DNA of 64,000 bases from positions 930,001 through 994,000 of the forward strand of contig JUHI01000001.1 of assembly GCA_000799755.1 (NCBI GenBank), in the 5' to 3' direction. Positions 37,097 to 45,442 of this stretch are shown here, in pieces. The position numbers and the translations under genes were made by a program. Within the stretch, counting starts at the first letter, position 1. Each line of letters opens with the position of its first letter. The DNA comes from Martinezella tropici (GTDB lineage: Bacteria; Pseudomonadota; Alphaproteobacteria; Rhizobiales; Rhizobiaceae). The notes beneath the pieces are model-generated. The model was given only the letters and a program-made list of their open reading frames with translations, made no database searches and was not told the DNA's origin.

Positions 37097-37188
37097 GCGA
37101 TCGGCGCAGACGCGCTAAATCTCCGACAAGACCTTAAGTCCGCCGGCGGCCAGACCGTAGGCATAAGCTTATTTCAAGGATAATACCC

Positions 37189-39741
37189 ATGCGTACTTCA
37201 CCATGGCTCGTGGCACTTTATACAGTGATCATCGTCATTGGCTTTCTGATTGCATTGCCGAACGCGCTGCCGCAGTCGGTTCTCAGCAAGATTCCGTCCT
37301 GGCTTCCGCATAGCCAGGTTTCGCTCGGCCTCGACCTTCGCGGCGGCTCCTATCTCGTCCTCGAAGTCGACGAGAAGGACCTGACGAACGGTCGGCTGCA
37401 ATCGCTGCAGCAGGACGCACGCCGCGTCCTGCGCGACAAGAACATCCAGACCCGCTCGGTCGTCCGCACCGGCGACCAGATCGTCGTAACCCTTAACGAT
37501 CCCACGCAGAGCGGTGACGCGGTGACGCAGCTGCAGACGCTGGCCAATACGATCACATCCGGCCTCTCGGCTGGCCAGTCGGATCTCAGCATCAAGCCGA
37601 ATGGCGCGACCATCGCGATGTCCTTCTCGCAGGCAGGCATTGCCGCCAACGTCGATTCCGCCGTGCAGCAGAGTCTTGAAGTCATCCGCAAGCGCGTCGA
37701 CCAAGTCGGCGTCGCCGAGCCGACCATCCAGCGCGTCGGCCCGAACCGCGTTCTCGTCCAGCTTCCGGGTGCACAGGACCCGTCGCATCTGCGCGAACTT
37801 CTCGGCTCGACCGCCAAGATGTCCTTCCACCTGCTCGCCGATAACGTCGATCCGAACAATCCCGGCCCCGGCGTCACCATCATGAAGGACGAGCAGGGCA
37901 ACAGCTATCCGGTTCTCGATCGCATCGAACTTTCCGGCGACCGCCTGACCGACGCCCGCGTCAGCTTCGACCCGAACACGCATGAGCCGCTCGTGACCTT
38001 CCGCTTCGACAGCGCCGGCGCCAACCGCTTTGCGGAAATCACACGCGAAAACGTCGGCAAGCCCTTTGCAATCGTCCTCGACAACAAGGTTCTGAGCGCG
38101 CCGAATATCCGCGAGCCGATCACCGGCGGTTCGGGCCAGATCTCCGGCAACTTCACCGCCGACAGCGCCACCACGCTTGCAGCCCTGCTACGGGCCGGCG
38201 CCCTGCCTGCGAAGCTGACCGTCATCGAAGAACGCACCGTCGGCGCCGACCTCGGTGCCGATGCGATCCAGAAAGGCATCTATAGCGGCCTGGTCGGCTT
38301 CGTCCTCGTTGCCGCTTTCATCTTCGTGCTCTACGGCACCTGGGGCATTCTCGCGAATGTCGCACTGCTCATCCACACGGTCCTGACCTTCTCGGCCCTG
38401 ACGCTGGTCGGCGCCACGCTGACGCTACCAGGCATCGCCGGTATCGTGCTCGGCATCGGCCTTGCGGTTGACGCCAACGTTCTCATCAACGAACGCATCC
38501 GCGAAGAAACCCGCAAGGGCCGCGGTTCCTTCGCCGCCATCGATAACGGCTTCAAGAAAGCCTATTCGACGATCATCGACGGCAACATGACGGCCTTGAT
38601 CGCCGCCGCCATCCTGTTCTACTTCGGCTCCGGCCCGGTTCGCGGCTTTGCCGTGACCATGGGTCTCGGCCTTATTATCTCGATGTTCACCTCCGTCGCC
38701 TTCGTGCGCGTCGTGATGATCGCCATCACCCGTCGCAGCAAGCTGAAGGTGCTCAACATCAGGCCGCTGATCCCCTTCAGCCCCTATGACAAGCACATCC
38801 ACTTCATGAAGGCTCGCTTCTTCGGCATCACCGTCTCGGCGATCCTGTCGATCGCCTCGGTGGTGCTGTTCGTCCATCCGGGCCTCAACTACGGCGTCGA
38901 TTTCCGCGGCGGCATCCAGATGTCGGTCAAGACCAAGGACGCGGCGGATTTGGCGACGTTCCGCGAGGGCCTGAATACGCTCGGCCTCGGCGAAATCGCA
39001 CTGCAGTCCTTCGGCGACAACAACAGCTTGCTTGTCCGCGCCCAGCGTCAGGACGGCGGCGAAGAAGCGCAGACAGCTGCTGTAACGAAGCTCAAGGCGG
39101 AAATCGTCAAAATCGACCCGACCGCGACCATCGAAGGCACCGATGTCATCGGTCCGAAGGTCTCGGGCGAGCTTGCCTGGGCCGGCATCCTGTCAGTCGT
39201 GATCGCCAGCCTGGCGATGCTCGTCTACATCTGGGTGCGGTTCGAATGGCCATTCGCGGTCGGCGCCATCGTCACGCTGGTCCTCGACGTCACCAAGGCG
39301 ATCGGCTTCTTCGCGATCACCGGCCTCGATTTCAACCTGACAGCCATCGCCGCGATCCTGACACTTGTCGGATATTCGGTGAACGACAAGGTCGTCGTCT
39401 ATGACCGCATGCGTGAAAACATGCGGCTCTACAAGTCGATGCCGCTGCGTGAGATTATCGACAGGTCGATCAACGAGACCCTGGCGCGAAGCCTCTATAC
39501 CAACGCCACTGCCTTCCTGGCGCTGGTGCCGATGGCGATCTGGGGCGGCAGCGCCGTCTCCAGCTTCGCAATCCCGATGGTGTTCGGCATTCTCGTCGCC
39601 GGCGCCTCGTCGATCTTCATCGCAGCGCCGATCCTGCTCTTCCTCGGCGACTGGCGCCGCCGCCATGCCAAGCCGGCTGCCAACGATGGCAAGCAGGCGG
39701 ACGGCACGTCCGGCAAGGACAAGCAGATCCCAGCAGCCTAA
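37189..39741 (+). CDS. secDF: SecDF, fused protein-export membrane protein
   Basis: An 850-residue natural fusion of SecD (residues 1-510) and SecF (about 525-830), which use the proton gradient to help SecYEG translocation. SecD has the first TM, LGLDLRGGSYLVLEVD, the large P1 periplasmic domain, and GIAGIVLGIGLAVDANVLIN. SecF has GLNYGVDFRGGIQMSV and AILTLVGYSVNDKVVVYDRM. Twelve TM segments are expected. AAGGA lies upstream of the ATG. Confidence 0.97.
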   Translation: MRTSPWLVALYTVIIVIGFLIALPNALPQSVLSKIPSWLPHSQVSLGLDLRGGSYLVLEVDEKDLTNGRLQSLQQDARRVLRDKNIQTRSVVRTGDQIVVTLNDPTQSGDAVTQLQTLANTITSGLSAGQSDLSIKPNGATIAMSFSQAGIAANVDSAVQQSLEVIRKRVDQVGVAEPTIQRVGPNRVLVQLPGAQDPSHLRELLGSTAKMSFHLLADNVDPNNPGPGVTIMKDEQGNSYPVLDRIELSGDRLTDARVSFDPNTHEPLVTFRFDSAGANRFAEITRENVGKPFAIVLDNKVLSAPNIREPITGGSGQISGNFTADSATTLAALLRAGALPAKLTVIEERTVGADLGADAIQKGIYSGLVGFVLVAAFIFVLYGTWGILANVALLIHTVLTFSALTLVGATLTLPGIAGIVLGIGLAVDANVLINERIREETRKGRGSFAAIDNGFKKAYSTIIDGNMTALIAAAILFYFGSGPVRGFAVTMGLGLIISMFTSVAFVRVVMIAITRRSKLKVLNIRPLIPFSPYDKHIHFMKARFFGITVSAILSIASVVLFVHPGLNYGVDFRGGIQMSVKTKDAADLATFREGLNTLGLGEIALQSFGDNNSLLVRAQRQDGGEEAQTAAVTKLKAEIVKIDPTATIEGTDVIGPKVSGELAWAGILSVVIASLAMLVYIWVRFEWPFAVGAIVTLVLDVTKAIGFFAITGLDFNLTAIAAILTLVGYSVNDKVVVYDRMRENMRLYKSMPLREIIDRSINETLARSLYTNATAFLALVPMAIWGGSAVSSFAIPMVFGILVAGASSIFIAAPILLFLGDWRRRHAKPAANDGKQADGTSGKDKQIPAA

Positions 39742-39763
39742 CAAGCAGCGATTATATGAAACA

Positions 39764-39790
39764 GGACATGCCCGGTTTCCGGGCATGTCC
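39764..39790. terminator. Hairpin between converging secDF and SMP-30 genes
   Basis: Perfect 12-bp stem GGACATGCCCGG (39764-39775) / CCGGGCATGTCC (39779-39790) with a TTT loop. On the minus strand it is followed by TGTTTCATAT. Likely terminator shared by the convergent genes. Confidence 0.7.
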
Positions 39791-39881
39791 ACCCGCCGGA
39801 CAAAAGAGAGGCGGCGCAAGAACGCAAGGCAGTTTTGCGATTAGGCTGCCATGGAGCGGATCTGAAAGACCGCGAAGCGCC

Positions 39882-40757
39882 TCAAGATATGATCGGCATA
39901 TGCAACGGCAGGCCCGGACGAGGCGCCGTTATCTTCTCCACCACACCCTTTTCCTGCTCGCTAACGAGCAAGTGCTTGCCATCGACGGTAAAGGCGATAT
40001 TGCCTGGCCGCGCGCCATTGGTGCGTATATGGCCGGCCATCTTGCCCTCGGTGTCGATCAGGCAGACTTCACCGAGGCCATACATGGCGCAATAAAGCGT
40101 GCCGCTGCGATCGAAAGCCAGATCGGACGGCCCACGCAGCACATTGGTAGCCGGCGACGTCATCGACTGCGCAAACATTTCCTGCCGCCCGCCGACAATC
40201 TGCCGGTAGATTTTTCCGGTCAGCGTCTCGCTGTAATAAAGCAGCCCGTCGGCATCGAAGGCAATACCGCCGGCAAGGAGCAGACCGGCAGCCAGGACAC
40301 GGATGACTCGGCCTTCCGCCGGATCGATCTGATAGACGCAGCCATTATAGGCCGCCTTGAAGAAATCGGGATTGATATGACCGCCTTCCAGCAGGTCGGC
40401 GAGGCGAAACCCGGAATCGGTCATGTAGAGCAGGCCATCAGGCCCGAAGGCAAGAGCATTGGGATGGAGAAACGGGCCGTCCGCGCTACCCTCGATCACC
40501 TGAAGGACCCGTCCCTGGGCCGAGAGCCTTACCAGGGAGTCTTCCGGGCCGCCGGCTACCCAGAAACATCCATCGCCGTCGAGAGCAATCCCGCTCGGAG
40601 CGCCGCCGATCCGGAAAACATCCCGGGACGCGCCGCCTGCATCATAGAGCGTCATATTACGGCGACTGGCATCCATTTCGACAAGCGCCAGACGCCCATC
40701 CGGCAAAGCCACCAGCCCGCTAGGCAGACGCAGGCCAGTGGCGATCGTTTCGTTCAT
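39882..40757 (-). CDS. SMP-30/gluconolactonase-like beta-propeller protein
   Basis: A 291-residue cytoplasmic protein with repeated propeller-blade patterns: LPSGLVALPDGRLALVEMD, PSGIALDGDGCFWVAGG, PNALAFGPDGLLYMTDSG, AGGIAFDADGLLYYSET and PSDLAFDRSGTLYCAMYG. This family contains calcium- or metal-dependent lactonases of sugar acid lactones. The substrate is unknown. It is monocistronic and divergent from the helicase gene. Confidence 0.85.
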   Translation of the reverse strand: MNETIATGLRLPSGLVALPDGRLALVEMDASRRNMTLYDAGGASRDVFRIGGAPSGIALDGDGCFWVAGGPEDSLVRLSAQGRVLQVIEGSADGPFLHPNALAFGPDGLLYMTDSGFRLADLLEGGHINPDFFKAAYNGCVYQIDPAEGRVIRVLAAGLLLAGGIAFDADGLLYYSETLTGKIYRQIVGGRQEMFAQSMTSPATNVLRGPSDLAFDRSGTLYCAMYGLGEVCLIDTEGKMAGHIRTNGARPGNIAFTVDGKHLLVSEQEKGVVEKITAPRPGLPLHMPIIS

Positions 40758-41032
40758 GTTCTGAAACCTTCACTCTACGCACTGCGAAACCCCAAAAACT
40801 CAAATTGGCGCGCCAAAACGATACATAAGCACGAAGAAAGTCCTTTTCGAGCCGAAGCAAGCGGAATCCGGATAAGTTTTTTGCGCAACTTCTCACATCT
40901 GCGTGCCAACCGCGTGAATCTTGACAGGCTTTGGCGATTCGGAACATCCATAGAACGCCCATTCGGTTTCGCGACGGCGATTCGCCGCGTATAGCGCATT
41001 CATGCCCCTACCCGAGGCATCCAGGAGAGTCG

Positions 41033-43099
41033 ATGACCGCTGCCTATCTGGAAAAGCTGAACCCGGAGCAGCGGCTGGCGGTGGAGCATGGCACGAGCGA
41101 TGACGGCCATATTGCCGGGCCGCTGCTCGTCATCGCCGGGGCGGGTTCCGGCAAGACCAATACGCTTGCCCATCGAGTCGCGCATCTGATCGTCAAAGGC
41201 GCCGATCCGCGCCGCATCCTGCTGATGACCTTCTCACGCCGCGCCGCAGCCGAGATGGGTCGCCGTGTCGAGCGCATCTGCCGCGAGATACTGGGAGCGA
41301 ATGCCGGCATCACCGCCGACGCGCTCGCCTGGACCGGCACGTTCCACGGTATCGGCGCGCGCCTGCTGCGGGACTATGCCGAGCAGATCGGCATCGACCC
41401 GGCCTTCACGATCCACGACCGCGAAGACAGCGCCGATCTGATGAACCTCGCGCGCCACGACCTCGGCTTTTCCAAGACGGAAAGCCGCTTCCCGACCAAG
41501 GCGACCTGCCTTGCTATCTATTCCCGCTCCGTCAACGCGGAAGCGCCGCTCGATGGCGTGCTGCGCGACTTCTTTCCCTGGTGCGCAATGTGGGAGCAGC
41601 AGCTGCGCGATCTCTTCGCCGCCTACGTCGAAGCAAAGCAGGTTCAGAACGTGCTCGATTACGACGACCTGCTGCTCTACTGGGCGCATATGCTGCAAGA
41701 GCCGCTGATCGCCGAGGATATCGGCAGCCGCTTCGATCATGTGCTTGTCGACGAGTATCAGGATACCAACAGGCTGCAATCCTCCATCCTTTTGGCTTTG
41801 AAGCCCGATGGCCGAGGCTTGACCGTCGTCGGCGATGATGCGCAGTCGATCTACTCCTTCCGCGCCGCGACCGTGCGCAACATTCTCGATTTCCCGAAAG
41901 CCTTCACGCCACCGGCCGATATCGTCACGCTCGACCGCAATTATCGTTCGACGCAGCCGATTCTTGCCGCCGCCAATGCCGTGATCGATCTTGCCTCGGA
42001 GCGCTTCACCAAAAACCTGCGCACCGAGCGGCAGAGCGCGGAGCGTCCGCGGCTGGTGACGGTGCGCGACGAGGCCGACCAAGCGCGCTACATCGCCGAT
42101 CGGGTGCTGGAAAATCGCGAGGGCGGTGCAAGGCTGAAGCAGCAGGCCGTGCTCTTCCGCACATCGAGCCATAGCGGCCCGCTGGAAGTGGAGCTGACCC
42201 GGCGCAACATTCCCTTCGTCAAGTTCGGCGGGCTGAAATTTCTCGACAGCGCCCATGTCAAGGACATGCTGGCGGCGCTTCGCTTTGCCCAGAACCCGCG
42301 CGACCGCGTGGCGGGCTTCCGCCTGATGCAACTTCTGCCCGGCGTCGGCCCCTCCACGGCGCAACGTGTGCTCGACCAGATCGGCGAAGAGGCAAGCCCG
42401 ATCACGGCGCTGACGGAGCTGCCACCGCCACCCCGCACGGGAGACGACTGGACTGCCTTCGTCGAGACGATGCGGGAGATCAAGAGCGGCAAGGCCGGCT
42501 GGCCGGCGGAAATCGGCCTGGTTCGGCAATGGTACGAGCCGCATCTGGAGCGGGTGCACGAGGATGCCGCGACGCGCCAGGCGGATCTCGTCCAGCTCGA
42601 ACAGATCGCCGCCGGCTACGGCTCGCGCGAGCGTTTCCTTACCGAACTGACGCTCGATCCGCCTGACGCGACCAGCGATCAGGCCGGCGTGCCGCTGCTC
42701 GATGAGGACTATCTGATCCTGTCTACTATCCATTCCGCCAAGGGCCAGGAATGGACGAAAGTCTTCATCCTCAACGCCGTCGACGGCTGCATCCCCGCCG
42801 ATCTCGCCGTCGGATCTTCAGCCGAAATCGAAGAGGAGCGACGGCTGCTCTATGTCGCCATGACGCGGGCCAAGGACAATCTCGATCTCGTCACCCCGCA
42901 GCGCTTCTTCGTGCACGGCCAGCATGCGCAGGGAGACAAACACGTCTTTGCCTCGCGCACACGCTTCATTCCCGCGACACTCTTGCAGTTCTTCGAGGTT
43001 TGCGGCTGGCCGCAAGCGCGGGCTGAAAGCGCAGCCGCCATTCGGGCGCGAGAGGTACGAGTCGATGTCGGGGCTCGGATGCGGGGCATGTGGCGGTGA
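41033..43099 (+). CDS. UvrD/Rep-type superfamily 1 DNA helicase
   Basis: A 688-residue ATP-dependent helicase starting at ATG after AGGAGAG (an upstream in-frame extension is rejected). Walker A is AGAGSGKTNT (35-44), and Walker B is VLVDEYQDTN near residue 238. Motif III (VVGDDAQSIYSFRAA), motif IV (LDRNYRST) and motif VI (VAMTRAKDNLDLV) are all present. It likely serves in DNA repair. Not obviously linked to neighbours. Confidence 0.93.
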   Translation: MTAAYLEKLNPEQRLAVEHGTSDDGHIAGPLLVIAGAGSGKTNTLAHRVAHLIVKGADPRRILLMTFSRRAAAEMGRRVERICREILGANAGITADALAWTGTFHGIGARLLRDYAEQIGIDPAFTIHDREDSADLMNLARHDLGFSKTESRFPTKATCLAIYSRSVNAEAPLDGVLRDFFPWCAMWEQQLRDLFAAYVEAKQVQNVLDYDDLLLYWAHMLQEPLIAEDIGSRFDHVLVDEYQDTNRLQSSILLALKPDGRGLTVVGDDAQSIYSFRAATVRNILDFPKAFTPPADIVTLDRNYRSTQPILAAANAVIDLASERFTKNLRTERQSAERPRLVTVRDEADQARYIADRVLENREGGARLKQQAVLFRTSSHSGPLEVELTRRNIPFVKFGGLKFLDSAHVKDMLAALRFAQNPRDRVAGFRLMQLLPGVGPSTAQRVLDQIGEEASPITALTELPPPPRTGDDWTAFVETMREIKSGKAGWPAEIGLVRQWYEPHLERVHEDAATRQADLVQLEQIAAGYGSRERFLTELTLDPPDATSDQAGVPLLDEDYLILSTIHSAKGQEWTKVFILNAVDGCIPADLAVGSSAEIEEERRLLYVAMTRAKDNLDLVTPQRFFVHGQHAQGDKHVFASRTRFIPATLLQFFEVCGWPQARAESAAAIRAREVRVDVGARMRGMWR

Positions 43100-43159
43100 G
43101 CTGAGGCGATTGAGATCAGCAGGTTAGGCATGTTCATCGATGCCGCCTCTCCGTACCTG

Positions 43160-43298
43160 GCCCCTCACCCTAGCCCTCTCCCCGCAAGCGGGGCGAGGGG
43201 ACGACCTCATCAAGCAGTGGACCTCCCCTCAAGGTGAAGCCGCTTGGGGCACCAATCCCCCTCTCCCCGCCTGCGGGGAGAGGGCTGGGGTGAGGGGC
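43160..43298. repeat. Nested inverted-repeat element, copy 1
   Basis: Outer arms GCCCCTCACCC (43160-43170) and GGGTGAGGGGC (43288-43298) enclose two hairpins: CCCTCTCCCCGC/GCGGGGAGAGGG at 43257-43285, and CCCTCTCCCCGC aag CGGGGCGAGGGG at 43174-43200. Such GC-rich palindromes recur in rhizobial intergenic DNA. It lies between the converging helicase and mmsB genes and can act as a terminator. Confidence 0.85.
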
Positions 43299-43338
43299 AA
43301 TCCGAGCTTTCAACTCACTCAATTGTCGCGAAACATCC

Positions 43339-44220
43339 TCAATTCGCCTCGCGAAACATCTCGATGATCGCCGAAAAATCGCGGCCGCCATTGCCGAGCT
43401 TTTCGAAAAGCGCGTAGAGCTGCGCCGCCTCCGCCCCCAGAGGCGTGGATGCCCCGCTGGACAAGGCGGCCTCCTGCGACAAGCGCAGGTCCTTGAGCAT
43501 CAAGGCGGCCGCGAAACCGGGCTTGTAATCGTTGTTGGCGGGCGAGGTCGGCACGGGGCCGGGCACCGGGCAATAGGTATTGATGGACCAGCACTGGCCG
43601 GACGAGGTCGAGGCGACGTCGAACAATGCCTGATGCGAGAGGCCGAGCTTTTCGCCCAGCACGAAGGCCTCGCAGACGCCGATCATGGAAATGCCGAGGA
43701 TCATGTTGTTGCAGATCTTCGCGGCCTGGCCGGCACCGGCATCGCCGCAATGGACAATCTTCTTGCCCATCACTTCGAGCAGGGGTTTTGCCGCCGCAAA
43801 GCTCTCCTTGGAGCCACCGGCCATGAAGGTCAGCGTTCCAGCCGCAGCGCCACCCGTGCCGCCGGACACCGGCGCATCGAGCGAGAGGCAACCGGCATCG
43901 ACCGCCATCGCATGCGCCTTGCGGGCGCTGTCGACGTCGATGGTGGAGCTGTCGATCAGCAAGGTTCCCTTGGGCACGGAGCGCAGCACGTCGGTCCAGA
44001 CGGTGAGGACATGCTGGCCCTTCGGCAGCATGGTCACCACCACTTCGGCATCGGCCAGCGCCTCGGTCAGCACGTTGGCGGGCTTCACGCCCGTTGCCTC
44101 GGCCGCTTTCAGCACATCATGCGAGAGGTCGAAACCGGTGACTGCATGACCGGCCTTCACGAGATTGGCGGCCATCGGGCCTCCCATATTGCCGAGGCCG
44201 ATGAATGCGATCCGTGTCAT
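43339..44220 (-). CDS. mmsB: 3-hydroxyisobutyrate dehydrogenase
   Basis: A 293-residue NAD-dependent beta-hydroxyacid dehydrogenase of valine breakdown, oxidising 3-hydroxyisobutyrate to methylmalonate semialdehyde. Rossmann motif FIGLGNMGGPMA (residues 6-17), substrate-binding signature DAPVSGGTGGA (about 125), and catalytic Lys in GAGQAAKICNNMILG. The C-terminal GVSTPLG-like and DFSAIIEM segments fit. It lies downstream of the hydrolase that makes its substrate. Confidence 0.93.
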   Translation of the reverse strand: MTRIAFIGLGNMGGPMAANLVKAGHAVTGFDLSHDVLKAAEATGVKPANVLTEALADAEVVVTMLPKGQHVLTVWTDVLRSVPKGTLLIDSSTIDVDSARKAHAMAVDAGCLSLDAPVSGGTGGAAAGTLTFMAGGSKESFAAAKPLLEVMGKKIVHCGDAGAGQAAKICNNMILGISMIGVCEAFVLGEKLGLSHQALFDVASTSSGQCWSINTYCPVPGPVPTSPANNDYKPGFAAALMLKDLRLSQEAALSSGASTPLGAEAAQLYALFEKLGNGGRDFSAIIEMFREAN

Positions 44221-44247
44221 GATGTTTTCCTCCCATGATCCGTTGAT

Positions 44248-44292
44248 GCAATTCCGGGAAAAGTATGAAGCGGTTTTCCGTTCCGGAATTGC
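44248..44292. repeat. 45-bp palindromic intergenic repeat
   Basis: Inverted arms GCAATTCCGG (44248-44257) / CCGGAATTGC (44283-44292), with inner GGAAAA/TTTTCC pairing. It resembles a short palindrome common between genes in rhizobia and relatives. It lies between the hydrolase and mmsB. Confidence 0.65.
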
Positions 44293-44311
44293 TTGAAATA
44301 GTCAGATAGAG

Positions 44312-44342
44312 CGGTTCGGAAGTTCGGTGATGAGCCGAACCG
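44312..44342 (-). terminator. Hairpin after the 3-hydroxyisobutyryl-CoA hydrolase gene
   Basis: Perfect 8-bp stem CGGTTCGG (44312-44319) / CCGAACCG (44335-44342), starting 3 bp after the hydrolase stop. There is no long T tract, so termination may be partial and the neighbouring mmsB may still be co-transcribed. Confidence 0.5.
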
Positions 44343-44344
44343 AT

Positions 44345-45403
44345 CTAGCTCGCGAAGAGCGGTGGCTGCGCCGGCACGAAGAACCGATCGATATCGGCAG
44401 CCGTCACCTCGGAAAGGCTGGCCGGCGACCATTTTGGATTGCGATCCTTGTCGATGACAGCGGCGCGCACGCCTTCGTAGAAATCGTGATTATACAATAT
44501 GCCCTTGCAGACGCCGAGTTCACGATTGAGGCATTCGGCGAGATTAGCGCTCGCCCTCCCTGCCCTCAGCAGCCGCAGGGTCAGTTTCAGGCTGGTCGGC
44601 GAGCGGCTGGCGATCACGCCGACGGCCTCAGCGGCAAATTCTCCCGGCTCATCGGCCAATGCCTGCAGAATGTCTTCGACGGTGTCGGCTGAGAATGCCC
44701 GGTCGATTATCTCGCGGTTTGCCGCGAGACGGCTCTCTCCGGCATCTGCCGCCATCGTTTTGATGCGGGCATGTATCTCTGCGGCGGAGGCAGCAGCGGG
44801 CAGCGCTGAGATTGCATCCACGAGAGCCGGTAACGTAGAGGATACGACACAATGATCGGCGAAACCGGCATGAATGACATCGGCAGCCTTGATGGTCAGG
44901 CCGGTCAGCCCCATCCACGTGCCGGCTTCCCCTGGCGTGCGCGGCAATAGCCACGTGGCGCCGACATCCGGGAAATAGCCGATGCCGGTTTCGGGCATGG
45001 CAAGGCGGGTGCGCTCGGTGACGACGCGATGGCTGCCATGGGCCGAGAGACCGACGCCGCCGCCCATGGTGATGCCGTCCATCAGCACGATATAGGGTTT
45101 CGGGTAGCGCGAGATGGCATGATTGAGCAGGAACTCTTCCCGCCAGAAGGTTTCCGCTTCATCGGTGCCTTCCTTGCCGCTCCGGTGCAGCAGCCGAATA
45201 TCCCCACCGGCGCAAAAGCCCCGCTCGCCCTCGCCCATGGCGATGACGCTTGCGATCGCTGGATCGGCGGCGAAATTCTCCAGGGCTGGAGCGATGACGC
45301 GCACCATCGGCAATGTCAGACTATTCAGCGCCTTCGGGCGATTGAGCCTGATGATTGCGGCCGATCCGCGCCGTTCGATGATGACGTCGTCCATGCTATC
45401 CAT
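44345..45403 (-). CDS. 3-hydroxyisobutyryl-CoA hydrolase (enoyl-CoA hydratase family)
   Basis: A 352-residue crotonase-fold hydrolase of valine degradation, releasing 3-hydroxyisobutyrate. Signatures are RPKALNSLTLPMV, GERGFCAGGDIRLLH (oxyanion hole), MDGITMGGGVGLSAHGSHRV and MPETGIGYFPDVGATWLLPR. The C-terminal extension (LEVCKG-like GVCKGILYNHDFYEGVRA, DKDRNPKW) separates hydrolases from plain hydratases. Met4 is an alternative start. Confidence 0.92.
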   Translation of the reverse strand: MDSMDDVIIERRGSAAIIRLNRPKALNSLTLPMVRVIAPALENFAADPAIASVIAMGEGERGFCAGGDIRLLHRSGKEGTDEAETFWREEFLLNHAISRYPKPYIVLMDGITMGGGVGLSAHGSHRVVTERTRLAMPETGIGYFPDVGATWLLPRTPGEAGTWMGLTGLTIKAADVIHAGFADHCVVSSTLPALVDAISALPAAASAAEIHARIKTMAADAGESRLAANREIIDRAFSADTVEDILQALADEPGEFAAEAVGVIASRSPTSLKLTLRLLRAGRASANLAECLNRELGVCKGILYNHDFYEGVRAAVIDKDRNPKWSPASLSEVTAADIDRFFVPAQPPLFAS

Positions 45404-45442
45404 GCAAATCTCCTGTCCTTGCTGCCATCCATGAATAGGGCT

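Noticed and set aside
40931-41032. Upstream extension of the helicase gene
   Set aside because: No ribosome site and no helicase-like sequence; AGGAGAG precedes the ATG at 41033.
43160-43298. Repeat region as a CRISPR array
   Set aside because: Only two hairpins with inverted arms; no regular direct repeats with spacers and no cas genes in the window.
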